A program made the translations under genes and the position numbers. This document shows positions 29,473 through 37,804 of a DNA stretch of 48,276 nucleotides, one piece after another; within the stretch, counting starts at the first letter, position 1; each line of letters begins with the position of its first letter. Source of the stretch: a virus. Location: the IMG/VR virus record IMGVR_UViG_3300030390_000436, positions 1 through 48,276 of that record; one strand, given 5' to 3'. The notes below the pieces were generated by a model. That model was given only the letters and a program-made list of their open reading frames with translations. It was not told the origin of the DNA and did no database searches.

Positions 29473-32400
29473 CCTCTACCCAAACGATTCGCTATCTCCT
29501 GAGTAGCAGGATCCCCTCCGATTAACGATGAGTCCCCAAACATTGTAGTTGTTGGTGGTCCAAGAGCCGGCCTAGGTCCTGTGGGCACAATCGGTGCCGG
29601 AGGAGACAACGATGAAGACGGATCTCCAAATATTGTAGTAGAAGGTTTTACAGGGACGGGTCTTGGATTCCTTGCTTGACTTGGTCCATCGTCTGGAGCC
29701 AAAGGTATACCTCTCATCTGTTTTCTTAACTGATTAATTTGAGCCCGTGGATACTGATCATAGATGCCAGCCTTCTTCATGTCTTTCCTGTTTTTGTCTG
29801 ACGCTTTGAATGGTTCAAACTTTCCACGCATTATGCCTTTGATACCACCGATACCTTCTTGCTTAAACACTCTGCGTATTTCAGAATCCTTCATTCCCAT
29901 AGTCCGAAGATCTTCAACCATCTGATAATACTGACGGTCAACGCGCAACTTAGCCTCGTTCGCATCTACAAATGCATTGAACAAAGTATCTGAGTCTGCG
30001 TTCTCATCATCAACGACCTTGTTAAACATTCTTTTTGAGTCTGTTTGTGCCCGTTGCATACGGAACCCACCATACTCCAGACCTTTCTTTGGATCAAACT
30101 CCAGTGGAGTTACACCAGTCATGGAACGAGCCATCTCACCAACAAAGGTACGCTCACGTCCCATCTTATCTTTGTAACTAATAGGTCCATCTTCTGTTCC
30201 AAGAACACCGCGCAATAACCTGCTAGGCTCAACGCCACCAGAAGTTATATTAGCAGGAACAAAACCTGGCATTATAGTATCAGCTAAATGCAACATCGTT
30301 TTTACACCTTTAGTTCCAACTGAATCCTGCGGGTTATAAACTTCAGCACCTGTACTTGTTCGTCCATTTCTAAAAGATATATCTATAATTGCTTCAGTAA
30401 GAATAGCTTCAGACATAAAGGGTTCTAAAAACTCTTTAACTGTATTTCCAACAATACCGCTAAAGGCTTGACCTGGATCTTTACCTTCTTTTATTGCTTC
30501 ATCCGCTTCGTTAATTGCTCGGTTAGCAAACCTAGACAGTACATCATATGGATTAGATGTGCTAAAGTTAATGTATTTAATTTTACCATCTTCTGTTCTA
30601 CCTGTTGGAACCAAGACAGAACCTTTCTCCCAAGGTGCCCCAAAAGATCGTTTGTAAGCTTCCATTTCTTCACGGCTTATTCCCGTAACTGCATATGCCG
30701 TTTCAAGAACAGCGGCTGGAACAACAACAGTGGTAGTAGCAAACCCTGCTAAACGTTGCCGACCTCTAGCCTGTATAGCAGGAATATCAGATGCCATGTC
30801 ATCAAGACCTTGCTTAACAATGTTAAATCCAGTACGCATCATCTCCGCAGGGAAGGTAATAAAGTTACCAACAGGAAGCTTACGACCTAACTTTATAAGA
30901 TCAGATGCACCTTTGTTGTAGTTTGGAACAGTATCTCTAACAATTTGAGCCGCACGGTTTTTAATTAGCTCTTCAACAATTTCATCTGCAAAAACAATAC
31001 TTGAGTTGTTATTACTTTGTTTTTTTATTTTAGAAGTTAGAATGTCTTTTTCAAGATCAGTCATTCCTTTGCTAAGGTAATCAATAGCAGCCTGTTTTTC
31101 TTTAGCTATGACTTGAGGATCTGTAGCCGACCCCTTTAAAGCATGGCGAAGCTTGGCTTGCTCGGCGTTGTAACTATAATACTTCCAATAATCATCAGAC
31201 CCTTGGTAAAGATCCTCCATAAACTTAGCACCTTTAGCGGCTCCGCTTTTAGATGCAGCTTCTCCGAATGTAGCTTCGATAAAATTCTTTGGCTCTTTAC
31301 CGTAAAGATCTAATCCTTTGTTTAGAGTATCTTGAATCTCCCGCAACTCAGCATTGGTTCCCATAACTCCTCTTCGCTGTGCGTCGGCTAAATCATTGAA
31401 CAAGGCTTTGTCACCTTTGTTTGCAATGTTTGCATGAATAGCTTTAAAAGAATCTTTTAAACTACCTCCACGTCCAATGATAGGAACGTTGCCATTTGCA
31501 GTAGCAAAAGCAGTGGCTGTTGTGAAGTTACGGACTTGAGTGATTGGAGACAAAACGGTTTTAGAATACTGAGATATACCTTTTCCTTTTAGTAACGTTC
31601 CGACTATGGCATTTGCTGCTTTTCCTCCAAGACTGTCCTCGGCTAGAATTTGATTAGATAGATTTTTATATACACCGTCTGGTACATAAAACCCTTCTAG
31701 CTCACCCCAGCTAGAACCGGCACCAACTATGTCTTGCACACCATCTGATTTAACTATCTCTCCTTGAGTATCTATCTTACCAACACCACTAGACCTGCCA
31801 TCCTCACCCAACTTTACAAAACCACGAGTCTCTAAACCCGCTTGCTGTTCACGAGTTAAGTTCTTGCCATCTATAAAGAATTTTCCAATTCCCGAGTCTT
31901 GTCTTGCAAGATTAGCAACCGTTCCAAAGTAATCATCTACGGCTGTAAACTGAGCAAGATCTGCAATGGTTCCAAGGTATGCTTCTCTTGGATCTTTTAC
32001 TTCTCCCAACAAAGATCGAAGCTCGGGGGAAATGTCTTTTCTTGTTTGAAACATACCTGTTTCTAAACGATCTGTTGCTACACGACCACCACCACGAACC
32101 TTGCGGCTTTCAATACTGTACCGACCAAGAAAATTTTCTCGTGCTAATCGAGCCAACTGTGGTGTAACCTTGTTACCTATTTCTATTTTAAAATCTCTAC
32201 CCGCCCCAACTTTAGTCAACCCGTTCTTCGCTAAGAAATCATCGTTGAATACGTTATCAGTATCTTTACGAGCCGCCTCAGTTAGTTCTTTTGCTGTAGA
32301 TTTACGGTTTCTTGTAAAGTAATCGTCTGCAATCTTTATTGATTTTTCAGTGGGAACATACTTAGAGTCTTCAAAAATTTTGTATCTACGACGCAAATAT

Positions 32401-33656
32401 GCATTGATGTTTTTTTCAATCATATCATTGACGTTCTTACCGTCCTTTGTATACTTCGCTTCTTTTAAAAAGTTGCTGTCTAAAACATCTTTACTCAACC
32501 TATTGACGTGCGCTCTCATTCGCATAGCGTTTTGACGAACTCCTTTTGGAAGTTCTTTCAGTACACGTTTTTTAACAGCTTCATCTGTCTCGGTTAAGTA
32601 ACTTTCTACCCTGTTCATAATACCAACCTTATTAAGATTGCTTTCTTCGGGAAGTTTTTTTACAAAATCGTCAAGCTCTGTGTCTAAATCTTTAAGGATT
32701 CTGTCCGCTCTTTTTATTTGAGTCTGAACTTGACCGTCCATTAACAAACGTTTTTCTGATATTTGCCCAGGTAAATACCCACGGTAACGACTAAATGCAA
32801 TTGCGTCCGCTGCAAATGATCCAAATTTACCTAGCTCTTCTGCACTACCTGGTTTAGCGAACAACCTACGGTCTAAGAGGGTGTCTATGGTTTTAGTTGC
32901 CTGATCTATCTTCCTGTTAGTCGCTTGAGCAATGTCTTTAGTTACTTTGGCATCGCCAATAGTTTTCCCTGCAAGACCAAGACCAGCTTGTGCTACACCA
33001 CCAATTCCCGTAGCTTCTACCCCAACCTTTAATCTGTTTCCTAAACGAGCTAATGCTTTTTCTCGACCGTAAATACCCACTAAGTCTGTAGTCTGAGTAG
33101 GACCCATGTCCACCCAGTCCCCGATTGTAGTCATATCATCTGTTGATACTGCGGCATCTGCAATTCCAGCCGCTGCTATTTCTTTAGATGCAAGAGTGAA
33201 TCGTTCTGCTTTAGTTAAGGGTGTCTTAGACAGGCCCTTGGCAGCACGTCCAGCCATGGTTACACCTTTAGCAGCCTTGGCGGCAATACCACCAGGAACT
33301 ACAAACTGTGTAATAATTTCAGCACCCTTACCCAAGATACCTTCTGGATCTAAACCTAAAGCGTCACGAGTAGCTTCCGCTGCTTGCGTAACCTTGTCCC
33401 CATAGTCTGTGTCAGCAACGAGATCTACTGCTAAAGCACCAAGACCCACGACTCCCTCGACAGCACCTAATGCACCAGAAACAACACCCTCGCCAATTTC
33501 ACGAACAGCAGATCCTTCTAGGAATTGTTCGCGATTACGACCTGTTTCTTCTACTTCGGGTGGTGTGGGTACTGGCTGTGACGCCGTGTCTCCAAACATT
33601 GTAGTTGTTGGTTTTTGAGGTTCTTTAGCTGCATCCCCAAACATAGTTGTTGCCAT
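29469..33656 (-). CDS. Very large ejection/internal virion protein (1395 aa)
   Basis: An ejection-type protein by size and position, like T7 gp16 or P22 gp16/gp20 types. Hydrophobic Gly/Ala segments (AVEGVVGLGALAVDLVA; FVVPGGIAAKAAKGV) lie near the N-terminus, and long charged helices (QIKRADRILKDLDTELDDFV) in the middle. Four copies of a (S/T)TT(M/I)FGD motif sit at the two ends: two in the first 25 residues and two in the last 65. No lytic transglycosylase motif was seen. It is the last gene of the late operon, probably delivered into the cell with the DNA. Confidence 0.72.
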   Translation of the reverse strand: MATTMFGDAAKEPQKPTTTMFGDTASQPVPTPPEVEETGRNREQFLEGSAVREIGEGVVSGALGAVEGVVGLGALAVDLVADTDYGDKVTQAAEATRDALGLDPEGILGKGAEIITQFVVPGGIAAKAAKGVTMAGRAAKGLSKTPLTKAERFTLASKEIAAAGIADAAVSTDDMTTIGDWVDMGPTQTTDLVGIYGREKALARLGNRLKVGVEATGIGGVAQAGLGLAGKTIGDAKVTKDIAQATNRKIDQATKTIDTLLDRRLFAKPGSAEELGKFGSFAADAIAFSRYRGYLPGQISEKRLLMDGQVQTQIKRADRILKDLDTELDDFVKKLPEESNLNKVGIMNRVESYLTETDEAVKKRVLKELPKGVRQNAMRMRAHVNRLSKDVLDSNFLKEAKYTKDGKNVNDMIEKNINAYLRRRYKIFEDSKYVPTEKSIKIADDYFTRNRKSTAKELTEAARKDTDNVFNDDFLAKNGLTKVGAGRDFKIEIGNKVTPQLARLARENFLGRYSIESRKVRGGGRVATDRLETGMFQTRKDISPELRSLLGEVKDPREAYLGTIADLAQFTAVDDYFGTVANLARQDSGIGKFFIDGKNLTREQQAGLETRGFVKLGEDGRSSGVGKIDTQGEIVKSDGVQDIVGAGSSWGELEGFYVPDGVYKNLSNQILAEDSLGGKAANAIVGTLLKGKGISQYSKTVLSPITQVRNFTTATAFATANGNVPIIGRGGSLKDSFKAIHANIANKGDKALFNDLADAQRRGVMGTNAELREIQDTLNKGLDLYGKEPKNFIEATFGEAASKSGAAKGAKFMEDLYQGSDDYWKYYSYNAEQAKLRHALKGSATDPQVIAKEKQAAIDYLSKGMTDLEKDILTSKIKKQSNNNSSIVFADEIVEELIKNRAAQIVRDTVPNYNKGASDLIKLGRKLPVGNFITFPAEMMRTGFNIVKQGLDDMASDIPAIQARGRQRLAGFATTTVVVPAAVLETAYAVTGISREEMEAYKRSFGAPWEKGSVLVPTGRTEDGKIKYINFSTSNPYDVLSRFANRAINEADEAIKEGKDPGQAFSGIVGNTVKEFLEPFMSEAILTEAIIDISFRNGRTSTGAEVYNPQDSVGTKGVKTMLHLADTIMPGFVPANITSGGVEPSRLLRGVLGTEDGPISYKDKMGRERTFVGEMARSMTGVTPLEFDPKKGLEYGGFRMQRAQTDSKRMFNKVVDDENADSDTLFNAFVDANEAKLRVDRQYYQMVEDLRTMGMKDSEIRRVFKQEGIGGIKGIMRGKFEPFKASDKNRKDMKKAGIYDQYPRAQINQLRKQMRGIPLAPDDGPSQARNPRPVPVKPSTTIFGDPSSSLSPPAPIVPTGPRPALGPPTTTMFGDSSLIGGDPATQEIANRLGRG
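29536..29556. repeat. 21-base direct repeat, left copy
   Basis: CCAAACATTGTAGTTGTTGGT, identical to 33592-33612, about 4.06 kb apart, near both ends of the large ejection-protein gene. A diverged copy is at 29626-29646. The DNA repeats encode the FGD motif in the protein. Confidence 0.8.
33592..33612. repeat. 21-base direct repeat, right copy
   Basis: Identical to 29536-29556 and encodes TTMFGD near the N-terminus. A related diverged copy is at 33642-33655. Confidence 0.8.
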
Positions 33657-33671
33657 AAAAAGTCACCTCAC

Positions 33672-34985
33672 TTATGCGGGTTTTGTTCCAGATACCCCAT
33701 TAGCATCAATATAATCTGTGCCTGGAGGTAAAGCATCATACTGTTCTTGAGTAGCAATTCTATTGCCAGTGTTGGGAGGAGGTTGTCCTCCACCACCTTG
33801 AACCGAAGTACCTTCAAACGCTGTCCCCGCAAGTTGAGCCGGAGTGTATGAATTAGCAACAATGTTTCTCGCATACTGTTCTGCATACTGAGCCAAAGTC
33901 ATCCCTTCTGGCAAATCTATATCGTCCATAGCCATCGCGTCTTTGATTGCGTCTTGGTAGGCATTTCCTGGAGTTCTGTATGTACTAGACTTTGCTCCTC
34001 CTGGCCCAACCCCTCTTAAAGCATTAGCCGCCGCAACCCGTGCCTGTTCAGTCTTCTTCATCTCTCCAAGACCGACCATCATACCGTTAGCAAAGTTAAC
34101 AGAAGCAAAAGGACTTGTGCCTGCTGCAATAGCAAAACCCATGATAGACTTATTCATTGAATCAAGTTTTTGATTTGAACTTAGTTTCTTTCCAAATGTT
34201 TTATTTGCTATACTTGACATTTCTTTGTTCATGTCTTTTGCTTTAGGATTTCCACCAGCATATGTTGCAATCAATCGAGACTTTTCTTGAGTTGATATGT
34301 CAGGGTTAGCCAACATTGCGCCCAAGTTTTGCATTCCTGCCGTTAACTCTGGAGCCTTATCACCAAAATTTGCTTTTGTGAACGGAGAAACAAACGGTGT
34401 TTTGCCGGTCAAAGTATCAGAAGCAAGTCGATTTGCTTGTTCTCTTGTCATTTCTTTTAAGTTAATTAATTGTGGCGTTGGACGTTCAACAACAGTTCCG
34501 GCTTTCTGTGTTACATCAATGCCAAGCATATTTGTTCTGGCTCTTTCTTCTGGAGTTGCCGTGTTCGCCGCTAGTCTAGCCTGAGTGTCAGGGTCATTGA
34601 GCAAACCACCAAGTGCAAACCCACGTTTAGGATCTGCACCAAACGGATTAAGAGACGGCGCTGGTTGAGGAGCGGCCATCTGAGGTGCGGGTTGAGGAGC
34701 GACCTGTTGTGGTTGTGGTTGTGGTTGCGGCTGTGGTTGAGGTGGTGCCATGGGAGGTGGTGCCATGGGAGGTGGTGCCATAGGAGGTGCAGGTTGAGGA
34801 GCCATCCGATTAGCCATCATAATACCGCTCATATCAGGGCGGCTTACTGGGGCATCAATCGTTTTGACCGCTTCCTTTAACAAGGATTCACTTGACGACA
34901 TAATACCACCAAGGTTACGAAGTCTATTTCTCGCGTTGTTTTTGCTTTTAAATAAGCTTCGATTGGCTACTCGATCCATGTTCAT
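33672..34985 (-). CDS. Pro/Gln-rich internal virion-type protein (437 aa)
   Basis: A basic N-terminus (NRSLFKSKNNARNRLRNLGG) is followed by a Pro/Met/Ala and then Pro-Gln tandem repeat (about residues 65-105; PPMAPPPMAPP, QPQPQPQ) and a helical rest (SKSSTYRTPGNAYQDAIKD). It sits between two ejection-type genes and is likely a virion inner protein; the low-complexity linker could help it pass the tail. ATG 34985 has AAAGG upstream. No family recognised. Confidence 0.65.
   Translation of the reverse strand: MNMDRVANRSLFKSKNNARNRLRNLGGIMSSSESLLKEAVKTIDAPVSRPDMSGIMMANRMAPQPAPPMAPPPMAPPPMAPPQPQPQPQPQPQQVAPQPAPQMAAPQPAPSLNPFGADPKRGFALGGLLNDPDTQARLAANTATPEERARTNMLGIDVTQKAGTVVERPTPQLINLKEMTREQANRLASDTLTGKTPFVSPFTKANFGDKAPELTAGMQNLGAMLANPDISTQEKSRLIATYAGGNPKAKDMNKEMSSIANKTFGKKLSSNQKLDSMNKSIMGFAIAAGTSPFASVNFANGMMVGLGEMKKTEQARVAAANALRGVGPGGAKSSTYRTPGNAYQDAIKDAMAMDDIDLPEGMTLAQYAEQYARNIVANSYTPAQLAGTAFEGTSVQGGGGQPPPNTGNRIATQEQYDALPPGTDYIDANGVSGTKPA
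34704..34790. repeat. Tandem coding repeats (Pro-Gln and PPPMA)
   Basis: GGTTGT-type 6-base units (34704-34740), then three near-identical 15-base units of GGAGGTGGTGCCATG type (34741-34790), encoding the linker of the 437-aa protein. They are prone to length change by slippage. Confidence 0.75.
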
Positions 34986-34999
34986 CGTTTCAACCTTTC

Positions 35000-36580
35000 T
35001 TACGTTAACCCCGACAAAATGCCGGTTCCAGATTGATTTTGATAGTTAGCAATACCCATTGCATTACCTAAAATAGATTGTACTGGACTTGGTGTTGGAA
35101 CCGAGTTGGCGGTCAGCGAACCTTGAGAAGAAGGAACACCTCGGAAGATATCGGACATATATGATGCCCGTTGGAATGGTTCATACTGTTCTTCAATTTG
35201 ACCAGCGCGTTGCACATCATACTCAGCTTGCTGCTGTCCTTGCTCTAAGGCGCCAATGTTAAACAAGGAGTTTACATCTCGCTGACCTGCACCTTGGAAA
35301 GCTTCTCCAAGTGCCGCTTGACGTGTACCAACACCCGCTTCTGCCGTACCAAGACCTCCGATTCCCTGACCAAGGCCCGTGAATATCTGCCCTGCGTTCT
35401 GTCCTCTTGCCATTTGATTCTGAAAGGCACTCTGTCCAAGCTCTTGTGAAGCTCCAAATCCTTGACCACGAAGTCCGGCCAATCCCATAGAAAGATCCGC
35501 CTGACCTTGTGCGCCAGCCATACCCATTTGATTACCGGACATTGCACTAGACGCACCAGCCTGACCTAACTGACCAGTAAGTTGTGCGGCTTGTTGTCCA
35601 CGCCCTTGCTCTGCTTCAAAAGCTGATTGTGCGCGTTGCGCGGCACTTTCAAAACCAGCCTGCCGCATTCCTGCCGCAGTTCTACCCTGTTGCTCTAATA
35701 TATTTCTAGCTAATTCGCTTTCCTGTATACCCTGACGGGCCCCACCAAACGCGCCGGCGCCTACAGCGTTCGCACCAAGCTGTGCTTGTTGCATCTGACC
35801 ACTACGAGCGATGTCCGCTAGTGCCTGTTGCACAGCAGCATCTTCGTACTGATTCATAAACGATCCAATGCCCTCACCAGTAAACCTGTCTGTAGTATCT
35901 CTAAGCATCTGTTGGCCTTGAACCGCAGATCCTAAACCATATTGCCCTGCGTCCACGCCACCTTGCGCCGCAGTACCTAGAGCGGTACTGGCATTCGCTA
36001 CATCTGTTGCAGTCTGACCAATAACATTTGTTTTAAATGGGTCGTAGTAATCAGAAAAGTCAGTCGGATCATAAGCACCGGTAGTTCCAGTTAGCGCGCT
36101 AGTTCCAGCATCAAAAGCCGTTTGAGCTTGAGCGCCTCTACCCGCAGCGGCCCCTAGTGTGGTATCGGCATCCTGCATATAGGATTCGTATGAACCCACA
36201 CCCTCTTCAGCTAGTCTAATACCTTCTAATTGATTGCCCGTAAACGGAGCTACGTCAGGACGAACAATTCCACCCTCTACTTGAGGAATAGGGTTGCCGC
36301 GAAAGTCTAACCTGTTAGTGCCGTCAGGGTTCTTTTCAAATACAGGATTGCCAGCGTCATCTAAAACAGGCGTACCATACAAAGGAGACTCTGCGGCAAC
36401 GCCCGTTACAATAGGTTGACCGTTAGAATCTAGTAATGGATTACCTTGATCATCGTATTGAACTTGGTAAACACTTGCTAAAAGATTCTTTAGATACTCT
36501 TCTTGATAACCAGGAAGAAGTTGTTGGCTTTGATTAAGGTTAACTTGTGTGCTTGATCCGTCACCTGTTGTATCAACCAT
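35000..36580 (-). CDS. Gln/Ala/Gly-rich ejection-type protein (526 aa)
   Basis: A 526-aa protein with polar, Gln/Gly/Ala-rich helices (QQAQLTGQLGQAG; GMAGAQGQADLSMGLAGLRG) and N-terminal QQLLPGYQEEYLKNLL. Composition and location fit the gp14/gp15-like inner core proteins that podoviruses eject into the envelope. The ATG at 36580 overlaps the previous gene by 8 bases. The family is not recognised by motif. Confidence 0.65.
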   Translation of the reverse strand: MVDTTGDGSSTQVNLNQSQQLLPGYQEEYLKNLLASVYQVQYDDQGNPLLDSNGQPIVTGVAAESPLYGTPVLDDAGNPVFEKNPDGTNRLDFRGNPIPQVEGGIVRPDVAPFTGNQLEGIRLAEEGVGSYESYMQDADTTLGAAAGRGAQAQTAFDAGTSALTGTTGAYDPTDFSDYYDPFKTNVIGQTATDVANASTALGTAAQGGVDAGQYGLGSAVQGQQMLRDTTDRFTGEGIGSFMNQYEDAAVQQALADIARSGQMQQAQLGANAVGAGAFGGARQGIQESELARNILEQQGRTAAGMRQAGFESAAQRAQSAFEAEQGRGQQAAQLTGQLGQAGASSAMSGNQMGMAGAQGQADLSMGLAGLRGQGFGASQELGQSAFQNQMARGQNAGQIFTGLGQGIGGLGTAEAGVGTRQAALGEAFQGAGQRDVNSLFNIGALEQGQQQAEYDVQRAGQIEEQYEPFQRASYMSDIFRGVPSSQGSLTANSVPTPSPVQSILGNAMGIANYQNQSGTGILSGLT

Positions 36581-37430
36581 TCATAGTTCCTCCGTTGTCA
36601 AACCGGCGTTGCATAGCGTATAACTTAGCCGCACCACGATCGCGATCTCCTTCGCCAATCTTTTCTACATCCTTTGCTCTAAGAATAAATTCTTCATTTG
36701 AAACAAGAATCTCTTCAACAGGCTTTCCGTTCTGCATAATCATTCCAGGTATTGAATCACTGGTCCCCGTTCCAGGTCCCTCGATCAATCCACCTTGAGC
36801 AAATGTTGGTCGGTTGTTAATATCCCGTGTGTATCGTCTTTGAACTCTACCTGGACGTTCTTCTTTAAAACCTATGCCTCTAAAGTTAGGCATTCTTTCG
36901 CCTGTATCCATTTGAGCTTGTTGTAATGGAGTTGTTAAGTTTCCTTTATGAGTGTCTGCGTAAATCAACGCAGCCATCCCTAACGGACTGTCAACTCCTG
37001 TTGCATTTATTAAATTAGATATGTCAGCATTGCGCCTGTTTTGTCTACCGCCACCGCCTTGGTTGTTCATTGCATTCATAATACCAGCAATTCCACCTTG
37101 ATTCATTTGCCCACCGCCCATTCCACCTGGTACAGTAGAACTCAGAAGTTGAGCAAGAGGACTTGCTCCTCTACCACCGCCACCGCCTTGGTTGCCCAAC
37201 AACGACGCTATCTGAGAAAATTGATTTCCGCCACCGCCTTGACCAAACGCATTCATTATTCCGCCCATTGGACCGCCTTGACCGCCCATGAACCCCATAA
37301 CACCTGACTTGAAGGCGTCTTCTAGATCTCCACCACTAGCTAGTGTGCCAATTCCAGAGCCAATTGCGGCCCCTGCTGGTCCGCCCATAGCCATTCCAAC
37401 AAGGCCACCTAAACTGCTAAGTAAACTCAT
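36573..37430 (-). CDS. Gly-rich ejection-type protein (285 aa)
   Basis: The N-terminus is a Gly/Ala membrane-active segment (LLSSLGGLVGMAMGGPAGAA) followed by long Gly/Gln/Met repeats (GGQGGPMGGIMNAFGQGGGG). The C-terminal third is ordered and charged (FKEERPGRVQRRYTRDI; ILVSNEEFILRAKDVEKIGE). It is likely a virion protein that enters the membrane during ejection. The C-terminal NEEFILRAKDV pattern recurs in marine phage structural proteins as far as I recall. It overlaps the 526-aa gene by 8 bases. Confidence 0.65.
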   Translation of the reverse strand: MSLLSSLGGLVGMAMGGPAGAAIGSGIGTLASGGDLEDAFKSGVMGFMGGQGGPMGGIMNAFGQGGGGNQFSQIASLLGNQGGGGGRGASPLAQLLSSTVPGGMGGGQMNQGGIAGIMNAMNNQGGGGRQNRRNADISNLINATGVDSPLGMAALIYADTHKGNLTTPLQQAQMDTGERMPNFRGIGFKEERPGRVQRRYTRDINNRPTFAQGGLIEGPGTGTSDSIPGMIMQNGKPVEEILVSNEEFILRAKDVEKIGEGDRDRGAAKLYAMQRRFDNGGTMNG

Positions 37431-37436
37431 AGCTTT

Positions 37437-37493
37437 TCACCCGACGTTAATTACTGCTGACAATAGCAGAAGTTCTTTAAAAGTTCTAGTCAT
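37437..37493 (-). CDS. Possible 18-aa coupled peptide
   Basis: Reads MTRTFKELLLLSAVINVG. Its ATG overlaps the preceding stop (ATGA), and it ends 7 bases before the next start. It could be a short hydrophobic peptide or only a relay. Weakly supported. Confidence 0.25.
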   Translation of the reverse strand: MTRTFKELLLLSAVINVG

Positions 37494-37804
37494 GATATAT
37501 TCACCGTAACTGACCCCACGCTACCAGTACCTGATATGCTTGGGAGATTCGTTTGATTCGAAGAAGTTATCCTGACAACACCAGGTAATCCGGCGGCATC
37601 ACGATACTGAAACAACCCACCAACCTCTAGCCCCTGATCACTTGTGGGCAAGTTTGTAAGGGTTAATCGTGTATGACGACCTTCCCCTGGGTTCTGCATT
37701 TGCTCTAAATATAAAGCAAAAGATTGTACTAAGTCCGACATATACTTTTGGTCGTATTCGGCAGGAGGTCTCGCAAAGAATGGTTTTGTAAGATTACGAG
37801 ACAT
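37490..37804 (-). CDS. Small virion-region protein (104 aa)
   Basis: A 104-aa protein (MSRNLTKPFFARPPAEYDQK; SDLVQSFALYLEQMQNPGEG; LEVGGLFQYRDAAGLPGVVR). The order RPPxxYD...L......L..P...VG..F....G.LK/V is familiar from small phage tail-region proteins. The start overlaps the upstream stop (TAATG) and the stop overlaps the 18-aa frame. It may attach to the tail tube protein encoded just upstream. Confidence 0.65.
   Translation of the reverse strand: MSRNLTKPFFARPPAEYDQKYMSDLVQSFALYLEQMQNPGEGRHTRLTLTNLPTSDQGLEVGGLFQYRDAAGLPGVVRITSSNQTNLPSISGTGSVGSVTVNIS

Noticed and set aside
29536-33612. 21-base direct repeats as attachment sites or insertion-sequence ends
   Set aside because: They code for the same protein motif inside one gene, so protein function explains them better than mobility.
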